Under the pieces are notes generated by a model. That model saw nothing but the letters and a program-made list of their open reading frames with translations. It searched no databases and was not told where the DNA came from. Below, piece after piece: positions 35,097-46,789 of a stretch of 64,000 bases of DNA. This DNA comes from Babylonia areolata (taxonomy: Eukaryota > Mollusca > Gastropoda > Neogastropoda > Buccinidae), in the NCBI RefSeq assembly GCF_041734735.1, contig NC_134882.1, forward strand, positions 25,776,699 through 25,840,698. The letters are read 5' to 3'. The first letter of the stretch is position 1. Each line of letters begins with the position of its first letter. The position numbers were made by a program, and so were the translations under genes.

Positions 35097-35518
35097 GTGA
35101 GTAACACCCTCTCTGCCTTAATGAACTCTGGATAGGAGTTAAGTGCACATGTTTGCTATATTTTACAGACCATACTGCAATCTTTTTATCCCCATGCACC
35201 ATGTATTGTGTAATTTCTGTAAATATAGTTCTCTTAATGTCTGGTTAAAATTTGCCATGGTGCATTTAATTTTGGTGAAAATCTGTCAAAATACTGTTGT
35301 GAATCAAAATTATATTGAGTTCAGGAACTGGAACTATGAGGTTCAAGGTGATGAAAACAAATAGACATTTTCATCAACCCGCTGCTTCATTTTACACCTT
35401 GTATGTTGAAGGGAACAGTGGGTGTCTGAAGGATAGCATTCTTTCACACAAACTGGCAGAATTTGTGGTCAGTGAATCGTGTCAGCTTGGCAGCAAGTCT
35501 CCAGAACAATGATCATGA

Positions 35519-35615
35519 TTGGATTGTAGTAGGTGGAGATCAATGGATTGTAGTAGGTGGAGATCAGTGGATTGTAGCAGGTGGAGATCAATGGATTGAA
35601 GTGGGCGGGGATCAA
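35519..35615 (+). repeat. Short tandem repeat, 24-bp unit, 4 copies
   Basis: Unit TGGATTGTAGTAGGTGGAGA plus TCAA, the last copy diverged. Confidence 0.9.
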
Positions 35616-35841
35616 CAGAGCAGACAAACAAGCAGACATTGCATCCTGTGAAGAGATTTAGAATGATGACACCATGACCTCCACATCAAACTCAACTGGA
35701 GATGTAAACTTGGCTGTGATAGCAATCAACCAATCAATGTTGGTTGTTGTTTTTTCAGTTATCTTTTTCATTTTATCAGTTTTGTATGCACCTGGTAACT
35801 CGTTGGGCCCCACTTTTGAAATTTATCTTAAAATAGATTTT

Positions 35842-35925
35842 AATAATAATAATAATAATAATAATAATGGTATTTATAGAGCGCTGAATCTTGTGCAGAG
35901 ACAAATCTAAGCGCTTTTTTAAGGC
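35842..35925 (+). mobile_element. (AAT)n run and SINE-tail-like fragment
   Basis: An AAT run is followed by atttatagagcgctgaatct and aatctaagcgctttttt, a relic of the ATT-ended dispersed families. Confidence 0.4.
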
Positions 35926-36265
35926 TGCAGCTTGTAATCTAAAGCACTTCATATTATATAACCAGTAAAATGTGGTCATTGTGTTGCTTTTATATGTGTG
36001 TATTAGTTAAGTGTTGGTATTTTCAGTTTCTTATATATATATGTATTATATGAAAATATTAATGAAATAAATTAATGATAAATGAATGAATGAATAAATA
36101 AGCATATGCATGTAAACAGCCCATAGTAGATTGAAGCTTAGTCAATACAGCTGTAAATTTGTGCAGATGTTGACAGGTTAATCAGTGTTTTTCCATCTGT
36201 TTTAGCTGTTGATAGAGTGAAGATTAAGAATGAGAGAAATCTAATTATCTCTAGCAAAACAGTAG

Positions 36266-36362
36266 ACTATGTATGGTTGAGAGTGAGTGGGAGACAGTGT
36301 GTTTCCTCTATGACTATGTATGGTTGAGAGTGAGTGGGAGACCGTGTGTTTCCTCTATGACT
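36266..36362 (+). repeat. 47-bp tandem duplication
   Basis: The unit from tatgtatggttgagagtgag to tttcctctatgac is repeated twice with a single change (acagtg to accgtg). Confidence 0.9.
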
Positions 36363-36774
36363 ATGTGAAAGATAGACATAGTGTGACTGGAGAAGATAAA
36401 GTAATTAAGGAAAATTTTCCGAGTTGATTTAGGACCTGAAACATGCTGCAAGACATCAGAAATGTATTACCATACATGCCTTCCTAGTTGTTTCTGTGAT
36501 TGAAAAATATCTGACCATGTTACAACTACATATTTTACTGGGAAAAAAGGATGGGGCACCTTTTTATATGGGGGAACAAACCTGACAACGTATGGGAAGT
36601 TGTAACTAGAGTGAGCATGTGCATAAGTCCATAACTGGCTGTGGAAGAGAAAGCATGCTCATCTGAAATGGTGGCCAGCTGTCACAAGTGAATGGATTAA
36701 AGAAGATGGATTGTGAACCTCACTACAAAAAGAAAGAAGAAAAAAAGAAAAGAGAGAGATGCATATAGATATAG

Positions 36775-36778
<4 letters not shown>

Positions 36779-36849
<71 letters not shown>
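36779..36849. repeat. (TA)n-(TG)n microsatellite
   Basis: TA tract of about 40 bases followed by a TG tract of about 30 bases. It touches the head of the SINE that follows. Confidence 0.95.
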
Positions 36850-36850
<1 letters not shown>

Positions 36851-37335
36851 TGGGCACAATAGCCAAGTGGTTAAAGCATTTGACTTTCAGTCTGAGGGTC
36901 CTGGCTTCGAATCTCGGTAATGGCGCCTGGTGGGTAAAGGGTGGAGATTTTTCCAATCTCCCAGGTCAACATATGTGCAAACCTGCTAGTGCCTGAACCC
37001 CCTTCATGTGTATACGCACTCAGAAGATCAAATATGCATATTAAAGATCCTGTAATCCATGTCAGTGTTTGGTGGGTTATGGAAACAACATACCAGCATG
37101 CACACCCCCAAAAATGGGCGGATAGTTTGCACAGGACAGGAATGTCAGACCCCTGCTGGAGTCTGCACTAGTTGGGTCACGGTTAAGTATGTTATTTAAA
37201 CGTAATTTTAGATAGAAAATTTCCTTATGGTTGCCTACATGGCGGGGTAAAAACGGTCGTACATGAAAAAGCCCACTCATGTACATACAAGTGAACGTGG
37301 GAGTTGCAGCCCACGAACAAAGAAGAAGAAGAATA
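36850..37335 (+). mobile_element. SINE family 1, full length with an internal insert
   Basis: Head at 36850: GGGCACAATAGCCAAGTGGT (A box) and TGGCTTCGAATCTCGG (B box). The body runs to 37107, and from 37229 it resumes with GCCTACATGGCGGGGTAAAA and ends with the alternative tail (GGGAGTTGCAGCCCACGAAC, AAGAAGAAG). Between them 37108-37228 is extra sequence not present in the copy at 56.67 kb. It lies in EXOSC9 intron 3, sense to the gene. Confidence 0.9.
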
Positions 37336-37470
37336 TATATACAAATATATATACATATACAGAGAAAGAGAGAGAAGGAGAGAGAGAGACATATATATGT
37401 AACCACCAGTAGTGAAAGGGGCGAATGACAGCTGATCCATGGCTGCTGGTTCTGCTGTGTACATGAACAG

Positions 37471-37573
37471 ACAAACAGATGAAACAGTGGTTCTGAACCG
37501 GCTGTTGGAGCGCTGTCTGAAGGACTCCAGGTGTGTGGACCTGGAGGCCCTCTGCATCGTGTCAGGGGAAAAG
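37471..37573 (+). CDS. EXOSC9: EXOSC9 exon 4 (residues 94-128)
   Basis: Completes Arg94 and encodes QTDETVVLNRLLERCLKDSR, CVDLEALCIVSGEK. The L-N-R-L-x-ERCL-x-x-S-x-C-x-D-x-E-x-LC signature is highly characteristic of EXOSC9 (human LNRLMERCLRNSKCIDTESL). Acceptor gaacag|A, donor AAG|gtcagt, phase 0. An in-frame upstream ATG (37439) lies in the intron and is not used, because the exon-exon joins fix the frame and keep the protein colinear with the human one. Confidence 0.95.
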
Positions 37574-38552
37574 GTCAGTAATCCATCTTTGCTCTTCACC
37601 AAGCTGGTGTTGCTTTTTGCTGTTTGTGTTGTCTTTTTTTGTCTGGTGAGTTACTTGAGTTTTATTTTCTTTAGAGTTTTTGTTTTGTCTTTTAGTAGAC
37701 TGTCAAGGCCTGACCAGTGCATTGGGTCTACACCTCTTCAAAATGGAAAACGAAACTGGAGAGTAACTATGAAAGTCATTGATTGAGGCCTGAGCACCCT
37801 GCAGAGTCATTGAGGCTTATCACTATGTTTGTCTTCTTCTCTCCTCCGCCCCCGCCCCCCCCCCCCCCCCCCCCCCATCCCTCCATGGGATGCCAGTGGT
37901 CCTTCAGTGTAGACAGCATCCCTCCCTACCATCTGGAAGTTCTTTGCTGGAAAATTTCTCTTTTCAATTGCTCTCTTTGTTTCTGCCTTTTTTTCTTTCT
38001 TCTGCCTTCCCAGTTCATTCCTCTTTCTTTTCTTATTTTTTGAGGAAGCCTTGACACTTATTTCTCTTTTCCACAGTCTGTGATGCACTGTCTGTGCTGT
38101 TTTACTCTGGCAGTTATGCTGTGAAATTTCAGGAAATGTGCAGGTATAAATGTGATTATCATTTTATTGTTATTATATAGTGAACATTCTTTCCTCTTTG
38201 CTGCTCCTTGTATCTGGAATAACCTTCCTCATCATATCCATGCATCTGATTCTCTCTGCTTTTGCTCTTCACTAAAAACTCATCTTTTTGAAACCTATCT
38301 ATGAGCACTGTCACCTTTCTTCTTCTCCAATATCATCCTTGTCAGCTCACTTTGGATGCATGACGAATGAGAGAGGGAGAGTAGGGGGATGGGAGAGGGA
38401 GTGGTTTTGGGAAAGAGTGTTCATTAACAATGATTTATGTAATTTGTAACTTTTCTTTCATGTAAAGCGCCCTGAGCTCTTGGAGAGAAATGTTGCAATG
38501 TAAGTTTACATTATTATTGTTATCATAATAGTTCTGACTTGTGTATGTGTAG
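37574..38552. other. EXOSC9: Intron 4 of EXOSC9
   Basis: About 1 kb, with a C run (about 37849-37877) and a LINE 3' end (38185-38525). Confidence 0.85.
38185..38525 (+). mobile_element. L2/CR1-like LINE 3' end
   Basis: The + strand reads APCIWNNLPHHIHASDSL, then SSLKTHLFETYL (about 38200-38305), the C-terminal signature of L2/CR1-type ORF2 proteins. After about 150 bases of 3' UTR come TGTAAAGCGCCCTGAGCTCT and an ATT-rich tail. A strongly 5'-truncated insertion in intron 4, sense to the gene. Confidence 0.75.
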
Positions 38553-38650
38553 GTGTGGACGCTGCGGGTGGACATCACAGTGCTGAACCACGAGGGCAAC
38601 ATCTTGGACTGCTGCTGTATGGCTGCCATTGCTGCTCTCAAACATTTCAG
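38553..38650 (+). CDS. EXOSC9: EXOSC9 exon 5 (residues 129-161)
   Basis: Encodes VWTLRVDITVLNHEGNILDC, CCMAAIAALKHF and two bases of Arg161. The W-x-(L/I)-R-V-D-x-x-x-L-x-H-(D/E)-GN-I-x-D-x-x-x-x-A-A-x-x-AL pattern is the conserved core of archaeal Rrp42 and eukaryotic EXOSC7/8/9 proteins. Together with the other exons it fixes EXOSC9. Acceptor tgtgtag|G, donor AG|gtttgt, phase 2. Confidence 0.95.
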
Positions 38651-38706
38651 GTTTGTGCTGCATGTTATCTTGATATTTATGCACATACACAGAGGTGCGG
38701 AGGTGC

Positions 38707-38894
38707 ACCTGTTTGCCTGCATTCTCATAAATACACATGACATGTGCATGTGTGTAAAGCAAGTTTAAAAGTTTGTAAGTGCTGGATTTGGCAATGTTTT
38801 ACCTGTTTGCCTGCATTCTCATAAATACACATGACATGTGCATGTGTGTAAAGCAAGTTTAAAAGTTTGTAAGTGCTGGATTTGGCAATGTTTT
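38707..38894 (+). repeat. Perfect 94-bp tandem duplication
   Basis: 38707-38800 (acctgtttgcctgcattctc ... ggcaatgtttt) is repeated base for base at 38801-38894, right before the left TTAA of element B. Confidence 0.95.
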
Positions 38895-38895
38895 A

Positions 38896-39916
38896 TTAAC
38901 CCCTAGGGTTCGCTGCCTGCATGACGAGATAACTCGTCATCGAAATATTCTGACTTTTCCCTGGTTTGCATTCACTTCCTTGGCAAAAATAGTGGTAGCT
39001 TTAGCCTGGGGAATCTCTCTAGATTCTATTCATAGCTAGAAACCCCATCTACGTCATGAAGCAGTCCTTTATTTGAACGTTTTGGTTGGGTCACTGTCCA
39101 AGTGTTTGCCTGACTTCTCTCCTCGCTCGCTCAACAAAATGTCGGACTGACGCCGTGCTCAAGACATGCGATCGTGACGAACTAAATCAACCATGATTTC
39201 TTTCTTTAGCTGATGCTCAGAAAGAATTGAAGCGTAAATTCGAAGGAGAAGATAGAGATGAACATTTATAGGACGATCTGATAGAAAATAAATGAATAAT
39301 GAAGAGAGTGGCCACGATGCAACTGTCAGTGAGTGATGCCGGCTGTACAGATCTTAGCAGACGACAGATGACCGAATTAGCAGCAGAGCGATATTCTTGG
39401 CACGCAGCCAACGCGGTCTGATGAGAACTGAATCAAGTGACCGTGTGAGAGGGGTGAGGAGGAGGGTGGTGGAGACTGAGGGGGCGTGGCCTCACATCCA
39501 TCTTATCACTTGGAGAAGTCACAATGTATTGTGTATCTATCTCTTAAAAAAAAATATATATATTGTGGTTGTTCTAGTATGATTTTGTGTTTGCAGATAT
39601 CCATTTGTCCAGAAAATATGATGTTTTTGTGCAAATTACCTGACTAATGTTTGTAATGAACAAGTTGAAAATGTGACAAAAAACAAAACACTGATTTCAA
39701 AACAACAGCATGTCACTAAAAATATATAAAATGGGAAAACAGCATGTGTTTTGTATTCTTTATTCATTTACCTTTCAGAAAATATATACTTTTATGGGTC
39801 TTTCTCCAATAACAAAGAGCACAGAATTTTTTGAAAATTTATACCCGTTTTTTGTGAAAAAACCCTGGCAAATAGATTTCACTTAAATCTTATTTTCCTG
39901 GCAGCGAAAGGGTTAA
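38896..39916. mobile_element. TTAA-bounded, piggyBac-like non-autonomous element B
   Basis: TTAA at 38896-38899 and 39913-39916. The inward ends are CCCCTAGGGTTCGCTGCCTG (left) and, inverted, CCCTTTCGCTGCCAGG (right), sharing CCC and TTCGCTGCC. A subterminal palindrome ATGACGAGATAACTCGTCAT lies at about 38922-38941. Its length (1021 bases) is close to that of element A. No transposase domain is seen. A piggyBac-type origin is inferred from target site and CCC starts only. It lies in EXOSC9 intron 5. Confidence 0.6.
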
Positions 39917-39952
39917 TGTGTTTGACAGCAGATTTGTTGCCAAAATAATACT

Positions 39953-41041
39953 TGTCGTCTGTGTGATACCTGATGTGTGTGTGTGATACCTGACCTGTGT
40001 GATACCTGATGTGTGTGTGTGATACCTGACCTGTGTGATACCTGACGTGTGTGTGATACCTGACGTGTGTGTGATACCTGATGTCTGTGTGATGCCTGAC
40101 CTGTGTGATACCTGACGTGTGTGTGATGCCTGACCTGTGTGATACCTGACGCCTGTGTGATACCTGATGTCTATGTGATACTTGACCTTTGTGATACCTG
40201 ACACCTGTGTGATACCTGACCTGTGTGATACCTGATGTGTGTGTGATACCTGATGTCTGTGTGATACCTGACCTGTGTGATACCTGACGTCTGTGTGATA
40301 CCTGACGTGTGTGCGATACCTGACATATGTGTGATACCTGACGTATGTGTGATACCTGACGTATGTGTGATACCTGATGTGTGTGTGATACCTGATGTGT
40401 GTGTGATGCCTGACGTGTGTGCGATACCTGACATATGTGTGATACCTGACGTATGTGTGATACCTGACGTATGTGTGATACCTGATGTGTGTGTGATACC
40501 TGATGTGTGTGTGATGCCTGACCTGTGTGATACCTGATGTGTGTGTGATGCCTGACCTGTGTGATACCTGACGTGTGTGTGATACCTGATGTGTGTGTGA
40601 TGCCTGACCTGTGTGATACCTGATGTGTGTGTGATGCCTGACCTGTGTGATACCTGACGTGTGTGTGATACCTGACGTGTGTGATACCTGATGTGTGTGT
40701 GATACCTGATGTGTGTGTGATACCCGACGTGTGTGATACCTGACGTGTGTGTGATGCCTGACCTGTGTGATACCTGATGTGTGTGTGATACCTGATGTGT
40801 GTGTGATACCTGACGTGTGTGTGATGCCTGACCTGTGTGATACCTGATGTGTGTGTGATACCTGATGTGTGTGTGATACCTGACCTGTGTGATACCTGAC
40901 GTGTGCGTGATGTATGTGTGATAGCTGACTTGTGTGATACCTGATGTGTGTGCGATACCTGATGTGTGTGTGATACCTGACGTGTTTGTGATACCTGACA
41001 TGTGTGTGATACCTGACCTGTGTGATACCTGACGTGTGTAT
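39953..41041. repeat. Intron 5 minisatellite, array 1
   Basis: Higher-order mix of 16- to 21-bp units built from GTGTGATACCTGAYSTGTGT, with variants ATGCCTGACC and ATATGTGTG. Frames rich in HTS and QVSH on the minus strand are translations of the array. Confidence 0.95.
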
Positions 41042-41320
41042 GGTACAATTTTGCAGTTTGTTCCGACGTTACGCCAACATGAAATTAGTTTGGACAAATT
41101 CATTTTCGACTATATAGCATGGTCACATGCTTTCCTGTCATAACATTACCCAGATGCTTGAGACCTGTCAATCACAAGGCCAGGGCAGTCGCTATTAACC
41201 TTGTTCTCACGTGATGATGCTCAGCTAATGGCATGCATGTTTACATTGAAACAGCATTGAGTGGACCAGTCAGCTTAATCATTTGCCCAAATAAGAGAGA
41301 ATGGGGCTGAATCAAGCTGT

Positions 41321-42935
41321 GTTTGTGTGATACCTGACCTGTATGATGGCAGTGTGTGATACCTGACCTGTATGATGGCAGTGTGTGATACCTGACGTGT
41401 GTGATGGTGTGTGATACCTGACCTGTGTGTGATACCTGACTTGTGTGTGATGGTGTGTGATACCTGACATGTGTGTGATAGTGTGTGATACCTGACCTGT
41501 GTGATGGCAGTGTGTGATACCTGACCTGTGTGATGGCAGTGTGTGATACCTGACCTGTGTGATGGCAGTGTGTGATACCTGACCTGTGTGTGATGGTGTG
41601 TGATACCTGACCTGTGTGATGGCAGTGTGTGATACCTGACCTGTGTGTGATGGAGTGTGATACCTGACCTGTGTGTGATACCTGACCTGTGTGATGGCAG
41701 TGTGTGATACCTGACCTGTGTGTGATGGTGTGTGATACCTGACCTGTGTTTGATAGTGTGTGATACCTGACCGGTGTGTGATGGTGTGTGATACCTGACC
41801 TGTGTGATGGTGTGTGATACCTGACCTGTGCGTGATGGTGTGTGATACCTGACCTGTGTGTGATGGTGTGTGATACCTGACCTGTGTTTGATAGTGTGTG
41901 ATACCTGACCGGTGTGTGATGGTGTGTGATACCTGACCTGTGTGATGGTGTGTGATACCTGACCTGTCTGTGATAGTATGTGATACCTTACCTGTGTGTG
42001 ATAGTGTGTGATACCTGACCTGTGTTTGATAGCAGTGTGTTATACCTGACATGTGTGTGATAGTGTGTGATACCTGACCTGTGTGTGATTGCAGTGTGTT
42101 ATACCTGACTTGTGTGTGATAGCAGTGTGTTACACCTGACCTGTGTGTGATGGCAGTGTGTTACACCTGACCTGTGTGTGATAGCAGTGTGTTACACCTG
42201 ACCTGTGTGTGATGGCAGTGTGTTATACCTGACTTGTGTGTGATTGCAGTGTGTTACACCTGACCTGTGTTTGATAGTGGTGTGTTATACCAGACCTGTG
42301 TTTGATAGCAGTGTGTTATACCTGACTTGTGTGTGATTGCAGTGTTTTATACCTGACCTGTGTGTGATAGCAGTGTGTTATACCTGACTTGTGTGTAATT
42401 GCAGTGTGTTATATCTGACCTGTGTGTGATAGCAGTGTGTTATACCTGACCTGTGTTTGATAGCAGTGTGTTATACCTGACCTATGTATGATTGCAGTGT
42501 GTGATACCTGACTTGTGTGTGATAGCAGTGTGTTATACCTGACATGTGTGTGATAGTGTGTGATACCTGACCTGTGTGTGATTGCAGTGTGTTATACCTG
42601 ACTTGTGTGTGATAGCAGTGTGTGATACCTGACCTGTGTTTGATAGCAGTGTGTTATACCTGACTTGTGTGTGATAGCAGTGTGTGATACCTGACCTGTG
42701 TGTGATAGCAGTGTGTTATACCTGACCTGTGTTTGATAGCAGTGTGTTATACCTGACTTGTGTGTGATAGCAGTGTGTTATACCTGACCTGTGTGTGATA
42801 GCAGTGTGTTATACCTGACCTGTGTGTGATAGCAGTGTGTTATACCTGACCTATGTGTGATTGCAGTGTGTGATACCTGACCTGTGTGCGATTGCAATGT
42901 GTGATACCTGACCTGTACCTGATACCTAACCTATG
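41321..42935. repeat. Intron 5 minisatellite, array 2
   Basis: Units of about 28-34 bases built from GTGTGATACCTGACCTGTGT plus GATGGCA or GATAGCAG. The first half uses GATGG and the second half GATAGCAG with TTATACC, showing local homogenisation. Confidence 0.95.
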
Positions 42936-43194
42936 ACTGTCATATGATAGCTGACATATCTCATAACTGATTCATTAATTGTTCTTAATCTTTCTGACAG
43001 TCACTGATACCTGACCTATGCATGATAGTGGACCTGTGTGTATCATGATAGTTGACCTTGGAAAGAGGTGTATAACTTAAATTCTTCTTCTTCTTTTTCT
43101 TCTTCTTCTTCTTCTTATTATTATTATGATTATAACTATTATTATTAATAGATTTTTTTCATGAGCTGTGTATGATAGCGGACCCGTGACAGCA

Positions 43195-45997
43195 AACCTA
43201 TGTGATGACACAGTGAATGATGATGGTGATAAAGACCTGTGTGATGACACAGTGAATGATGATGATGATGTAGACCTGTGTGATGACACAGTGAATGATG
43301 ATGATACACAGTGAATGATGATGATGCAGATCTGTGTGATGACACTGAATGATGATGATGCAGATCTGTGTGATGACAAAGTGAATGATGATGATGATGA
43401 TGTAGACCTGTGTGATGACACAGTGAATGATGATGATGTAGACCTGTGTGATGACACAGTGAATGATGATGATGATGATGTAGACCTGTGTGATGACACA
43501 GTGAATGATGATGATGTAGACCTGTGTGATGACACAGTGAATGATGATGATGATGATGTAGACCTGTGTGATGACACAGTGAATGATGATGATGATGATG
43601 ATGTAGACCTGTGTGATGACACAGTGAATGATGATGATGATGATGTAGACCTGTGTGATGACACAGTGAATGATGATGATGATGATGTAGACCTGTGTGA
43701 TGACACAGTGAATGATGATGATGATGATGTAGACCTGTGTGATGACACAGTGAATGATGATGATGATGATGTAGACCTGTGTGATGACACAGTGAATGAT
43801 GTTGTAGACCTGTGTGATGACACAGTGAATGATGATGATGTAGACCTGTGTGATGACACAGTGAATGATGATGATGTAGACCTGTGTGATGACACAGTGA
43901 ATGATGATGAAATAGACCTGTGAGATGACACAGTGAATGATGATGATGTAGACCTATGTGATGACACAGTGAATGATGATGAAATAGACCTGTGAGATGA
44001 CACAGTGAATGATGATGATGTAGACCTATGTGATGACACAGTGAATGATGATGAAATAGACCTCTGAGATGACACAGTGAATGATGATGTAGACCTGTGT
44101 GATGACACAGTGAATGATGATGATGATGTAGATCTGTGTGATGACACAGTGAATGATGATGATGTAGATCTGTGTGATGACACAGTGAATGATGATGATG
44201 CAGACCTGTGTGATGACACAGTGAATGATGATGATGCAGACCTGTGTGATGACACAGTGAATGATGATGATGATGTAGACCTGTGTGATGACACAGTGAA
44301 TGATGATGATGTAGACCTGTGTGATGACACAGTGAATGATGATGATGATGTAGACCTGTGTGATGACACAGTGAATGATGATGATGATGTAGACCTGTGT
44401 GATGACACAGTGAATGATGATGATGATGTAGACCTGTGTGATGACACAGTGAATGATGATGATATAGACCTGTGTGATGACACAGTGAATGATGATGATG
44501 TAGACCTGTGTGATGACACAGTGAATGCTGATGATGTAGACCTGTGTGATGACACAGTGAATGCTGATGATGTAGACCTGTGTGATGACACTGAATGATG
44601 ATGATGTAGACCTGTGTGATGACACTGAATGATGATGATGTAGACCTGTGTGATGACACAGTGAATGATGATAATGATGATGTAGACCTGTGTGATGACA
44701 CTGAATGATGATGATGTAGACCTGTGTGATGACACTGAATGATGATGATGTAGACCTGTGTGATGACACAGTGAATGATGATGATATAGACCTGTGTGAT
44801 GACACTGAATGATGATGATGTAGACCTGTGTGATGACACAGTGAATGATGATGATGGTGTAGACCTGTGTGATGACACTGAATGATGATGATGTAGACCT
44901 GTGTGATGACACAGTGAATGATGATGATGATGTAGACCTGTGTGATGACACTGAATGATGATGATGTAGACCTGTGTGATGACACAGTGAATGATGATGA
45001 TATAGACCTGTGTGATGACACTGAATGATGATGATGTAGACCTGTGTGATGACACAGTGAATGATGATGATATAGACCTGTGTGATGACAATGAATGATG
45101 ATGATGTAGACCTGTGTGATGACACAGTGAATGATGATGATATAGACCTGTGTGATGACACTGAATGAGGATGATGTAGACCTGTGTGATGACACAGTGA
45201 ATGATGATAATGATGATGTAGACCTGTGTGATGACACTGAATGATGATGATGTAGACCTGTGTGATGACACTGAATGATGATGATGTAGACCTGTGTGAT
45301 GACACAGTGAATGATGATGATATAGACCTGTGTGATGACAATGAATGATGATGATGTAGACCTGTGTGATGACTCAGTGAATGATGATGATATAGACCTG
45401 TGTGATGACAATGAATGATGATGATGTAGACCTGTGTGATGACACAGTGAATGATGATGATATAGACCTGTGTGATGACACTGAATGATGATGATGTAGA
45501 CCTGTGTGATGACACAGTGAATGCTGATGATGTAGACCTGTGTGATGACACAGTGAATGCTGATGATGTAGACCTGTGTGATGACACAGTGAATGATGAT
45601 GATGTAGACCTGTGTGATGACACAGTGAATGAGGATGATATAGACCTGTGTGATGACACTGAATGATGATGATGTAGACCTGTGTGATGACACAGTGAAT
45701 GATGATGATGTAGACCTGTGTGATGACACAGTGAATGATGATAATGATGATGTAGACCTGTGTGATGACACTGAATGATGATGATGTAGACCTGTGTGAT
45801 GACACAGTGAATGATGATGATGTAGACCTGTGTGATGACACAGTGAATGATGATGATATAGACCTGTGTGATGACAATGAATGATGATGATGTAGACCTG
45901 TGTGATGACACAGTGAATGATGATGATGTAGACCTGTGTGATGACACTGAATGATGATGATGTAGACCTGTGTGATGACACTGAATGATGATGATGT
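43195..45997. repeat. Intron 5 minisatellite, array 3, 33- to 42-bp unit, about 80 copies
   Basis: The core unit is GATGATGATGTAGACCTGTG followed by TGATGACACAGTGAAT (36 bases), with variation in the number of GAT triplets and a 34-base form lacking AG. It runs to the acceptor of exon 6. Reading frames of up to 956 codons through it are repeat translations. Confidence 0.97.
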
Positions 45998-46003
45998 GGG
46001 CAG

Positions 46004-46043
46004 GAGGCCAGACGTCAGTGTCAGTGGAGAGGAGGTGACCATT
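46004..46043 (+). CDS. EXOSC9: EXOSC9 exon 6 (residues 161-174), 40-base microexon-like
   Basis: Completes Arg161 and encodes RPDVSVSGEEVTI, matching human RPDVSVQGDEVTL. It is only 40 bases long. The acceptor gatgatgtgggcag|G lies at the edge of a 2.8-kb GATGATG-rich minisatellite and has no polypyrimidine tract. The donor ATT|gtaagt is strong, phase 0. Without it the frame to exon 7 would change, and both joins keep the protein colinear with the human one, so the exon is well supported despite its size. Confidence 0.93.
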
Positions 46044-46476
46044 GTAAGTGTTCCTGCCTTACATGTTACGGCAGTTCTACATCATTTTGTCTCTCTGGTG
46101 TTGTCTGTTCCTCTGTGTGTGCTCTGTAACTGCCTGTAGTGGTTGTGTATACAGATGGTGATGATGCAGACATGCACACTGTCCCTATTTGTCTGTATTT
46201 GCTCTAGAAAGCAACAAAAATGTCACTGCATTATGAAAACAGAAAAAAATGTTGTCATTCTGGAAGGGTTTAGGGGGGTGGTTGTGCATTGTTGATTTCG
46301 TCAGACAATTGCAATGATTTTTAGACTGTATATGTGCTGTTTTATGACTGGGAGCAAATGTGACATGGTGTTACTGATAATTTGAGATTTTTTTTCTGGA
46401 TTTTTACAGGCTAGTACTGATGATCATATTCTGGGCTAGGCAAGTTTGGTGGTGCATCTCATCTGTAGTGACTTGT

Positions 46477-46592
46477 ACCAGTTGGTTCATGCTTACTTCC
46501 CCATCAGCCACCCCCCACAGTTGGTTCATGCTTCCTTCCCCATCAGCCACCCCCCACAGTTGGTTCATGCTTCCTTCCCCATCAGCCACCCC
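46477..46592 (+). repeat. 39-bp tandem repeat, 3 copies
   Basis: Unit from cagttggttcatgcttcctt to ccccatcagccacccccca. Confidence 0.92.
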
Positions 46593-46692
46593 TACCCAGT
46601 CCCCTGACCCCTCTCTTCCCCATCCTACCCCCTCCAAAAATTGTCATTTCTTGTCTACTTTGTCCAACATGCCCTTTGATATATATAAAAAA

Positions 46693-46754
<62 letters not shown>
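46693..46754. repeat. (TA)n microsatellite
   Basis: About 60 bases of TA repeat. Confidence 0.95.
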
Positions 46755-46756
<2 letters not shown>

Positions 46757-46789
46757 ATCCTACTGGTCCCAAGTCGTCATTAAGTGGAG

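Larger units (their letters stand above)
35097..37470. other. EXOSC9: Intron 3 of EXOSC9
   Basis: 2.4 kb. Contains a 24-bp tandem repeat, an ATT/SINE-tail fragment, a 47-bp duplication, a TA-TG microsatellite and a SINE family 1 copy, listed separately. Otherwise no feature seen. Confidence 0.85.
38651..46003. other. EXOSC9: Intron 5 of EXOSC9, mostly minisatellite
   Basis: 7.35 kb, of which about 5.5 kb is three tandem arrays. Also a 94-bp tandem duplication, a TTAA-bounded element and a 0.28-kb unique island (41042-41320). Confidence 0.9.

Noticed and set aside
36850-36925. tRNA gene
   Set aside because: It has A and B boxes but no complete cloverleaf and is followed by the body of a dispersed SINE, with the same head at 5.9 and 56.7 kb.
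37439-37470. Upstream in-frame ATG before exon 4 as an alternative gene start
   Set aside because: The acceptor AACAG at 37470 and exact colinearity with exons 1-3 show that this stretch is intron.
39879-42052. Long HTS/QVSH-rich minus-strand frames
   Set aside because: Translations of the GTGTGATACCTGAC arrays; open in more than one frame.
43077-45981. Very long minus-strand open frames (up to 956 codons, Ser/His-rich) and Asp-rich plus-strand frames
   Set aside because: They lie entirely in a 36-bp minisatellite whose main unit length is a multiple of three, are open in several frames at once, and fall inside EXOSC9 intron 5.
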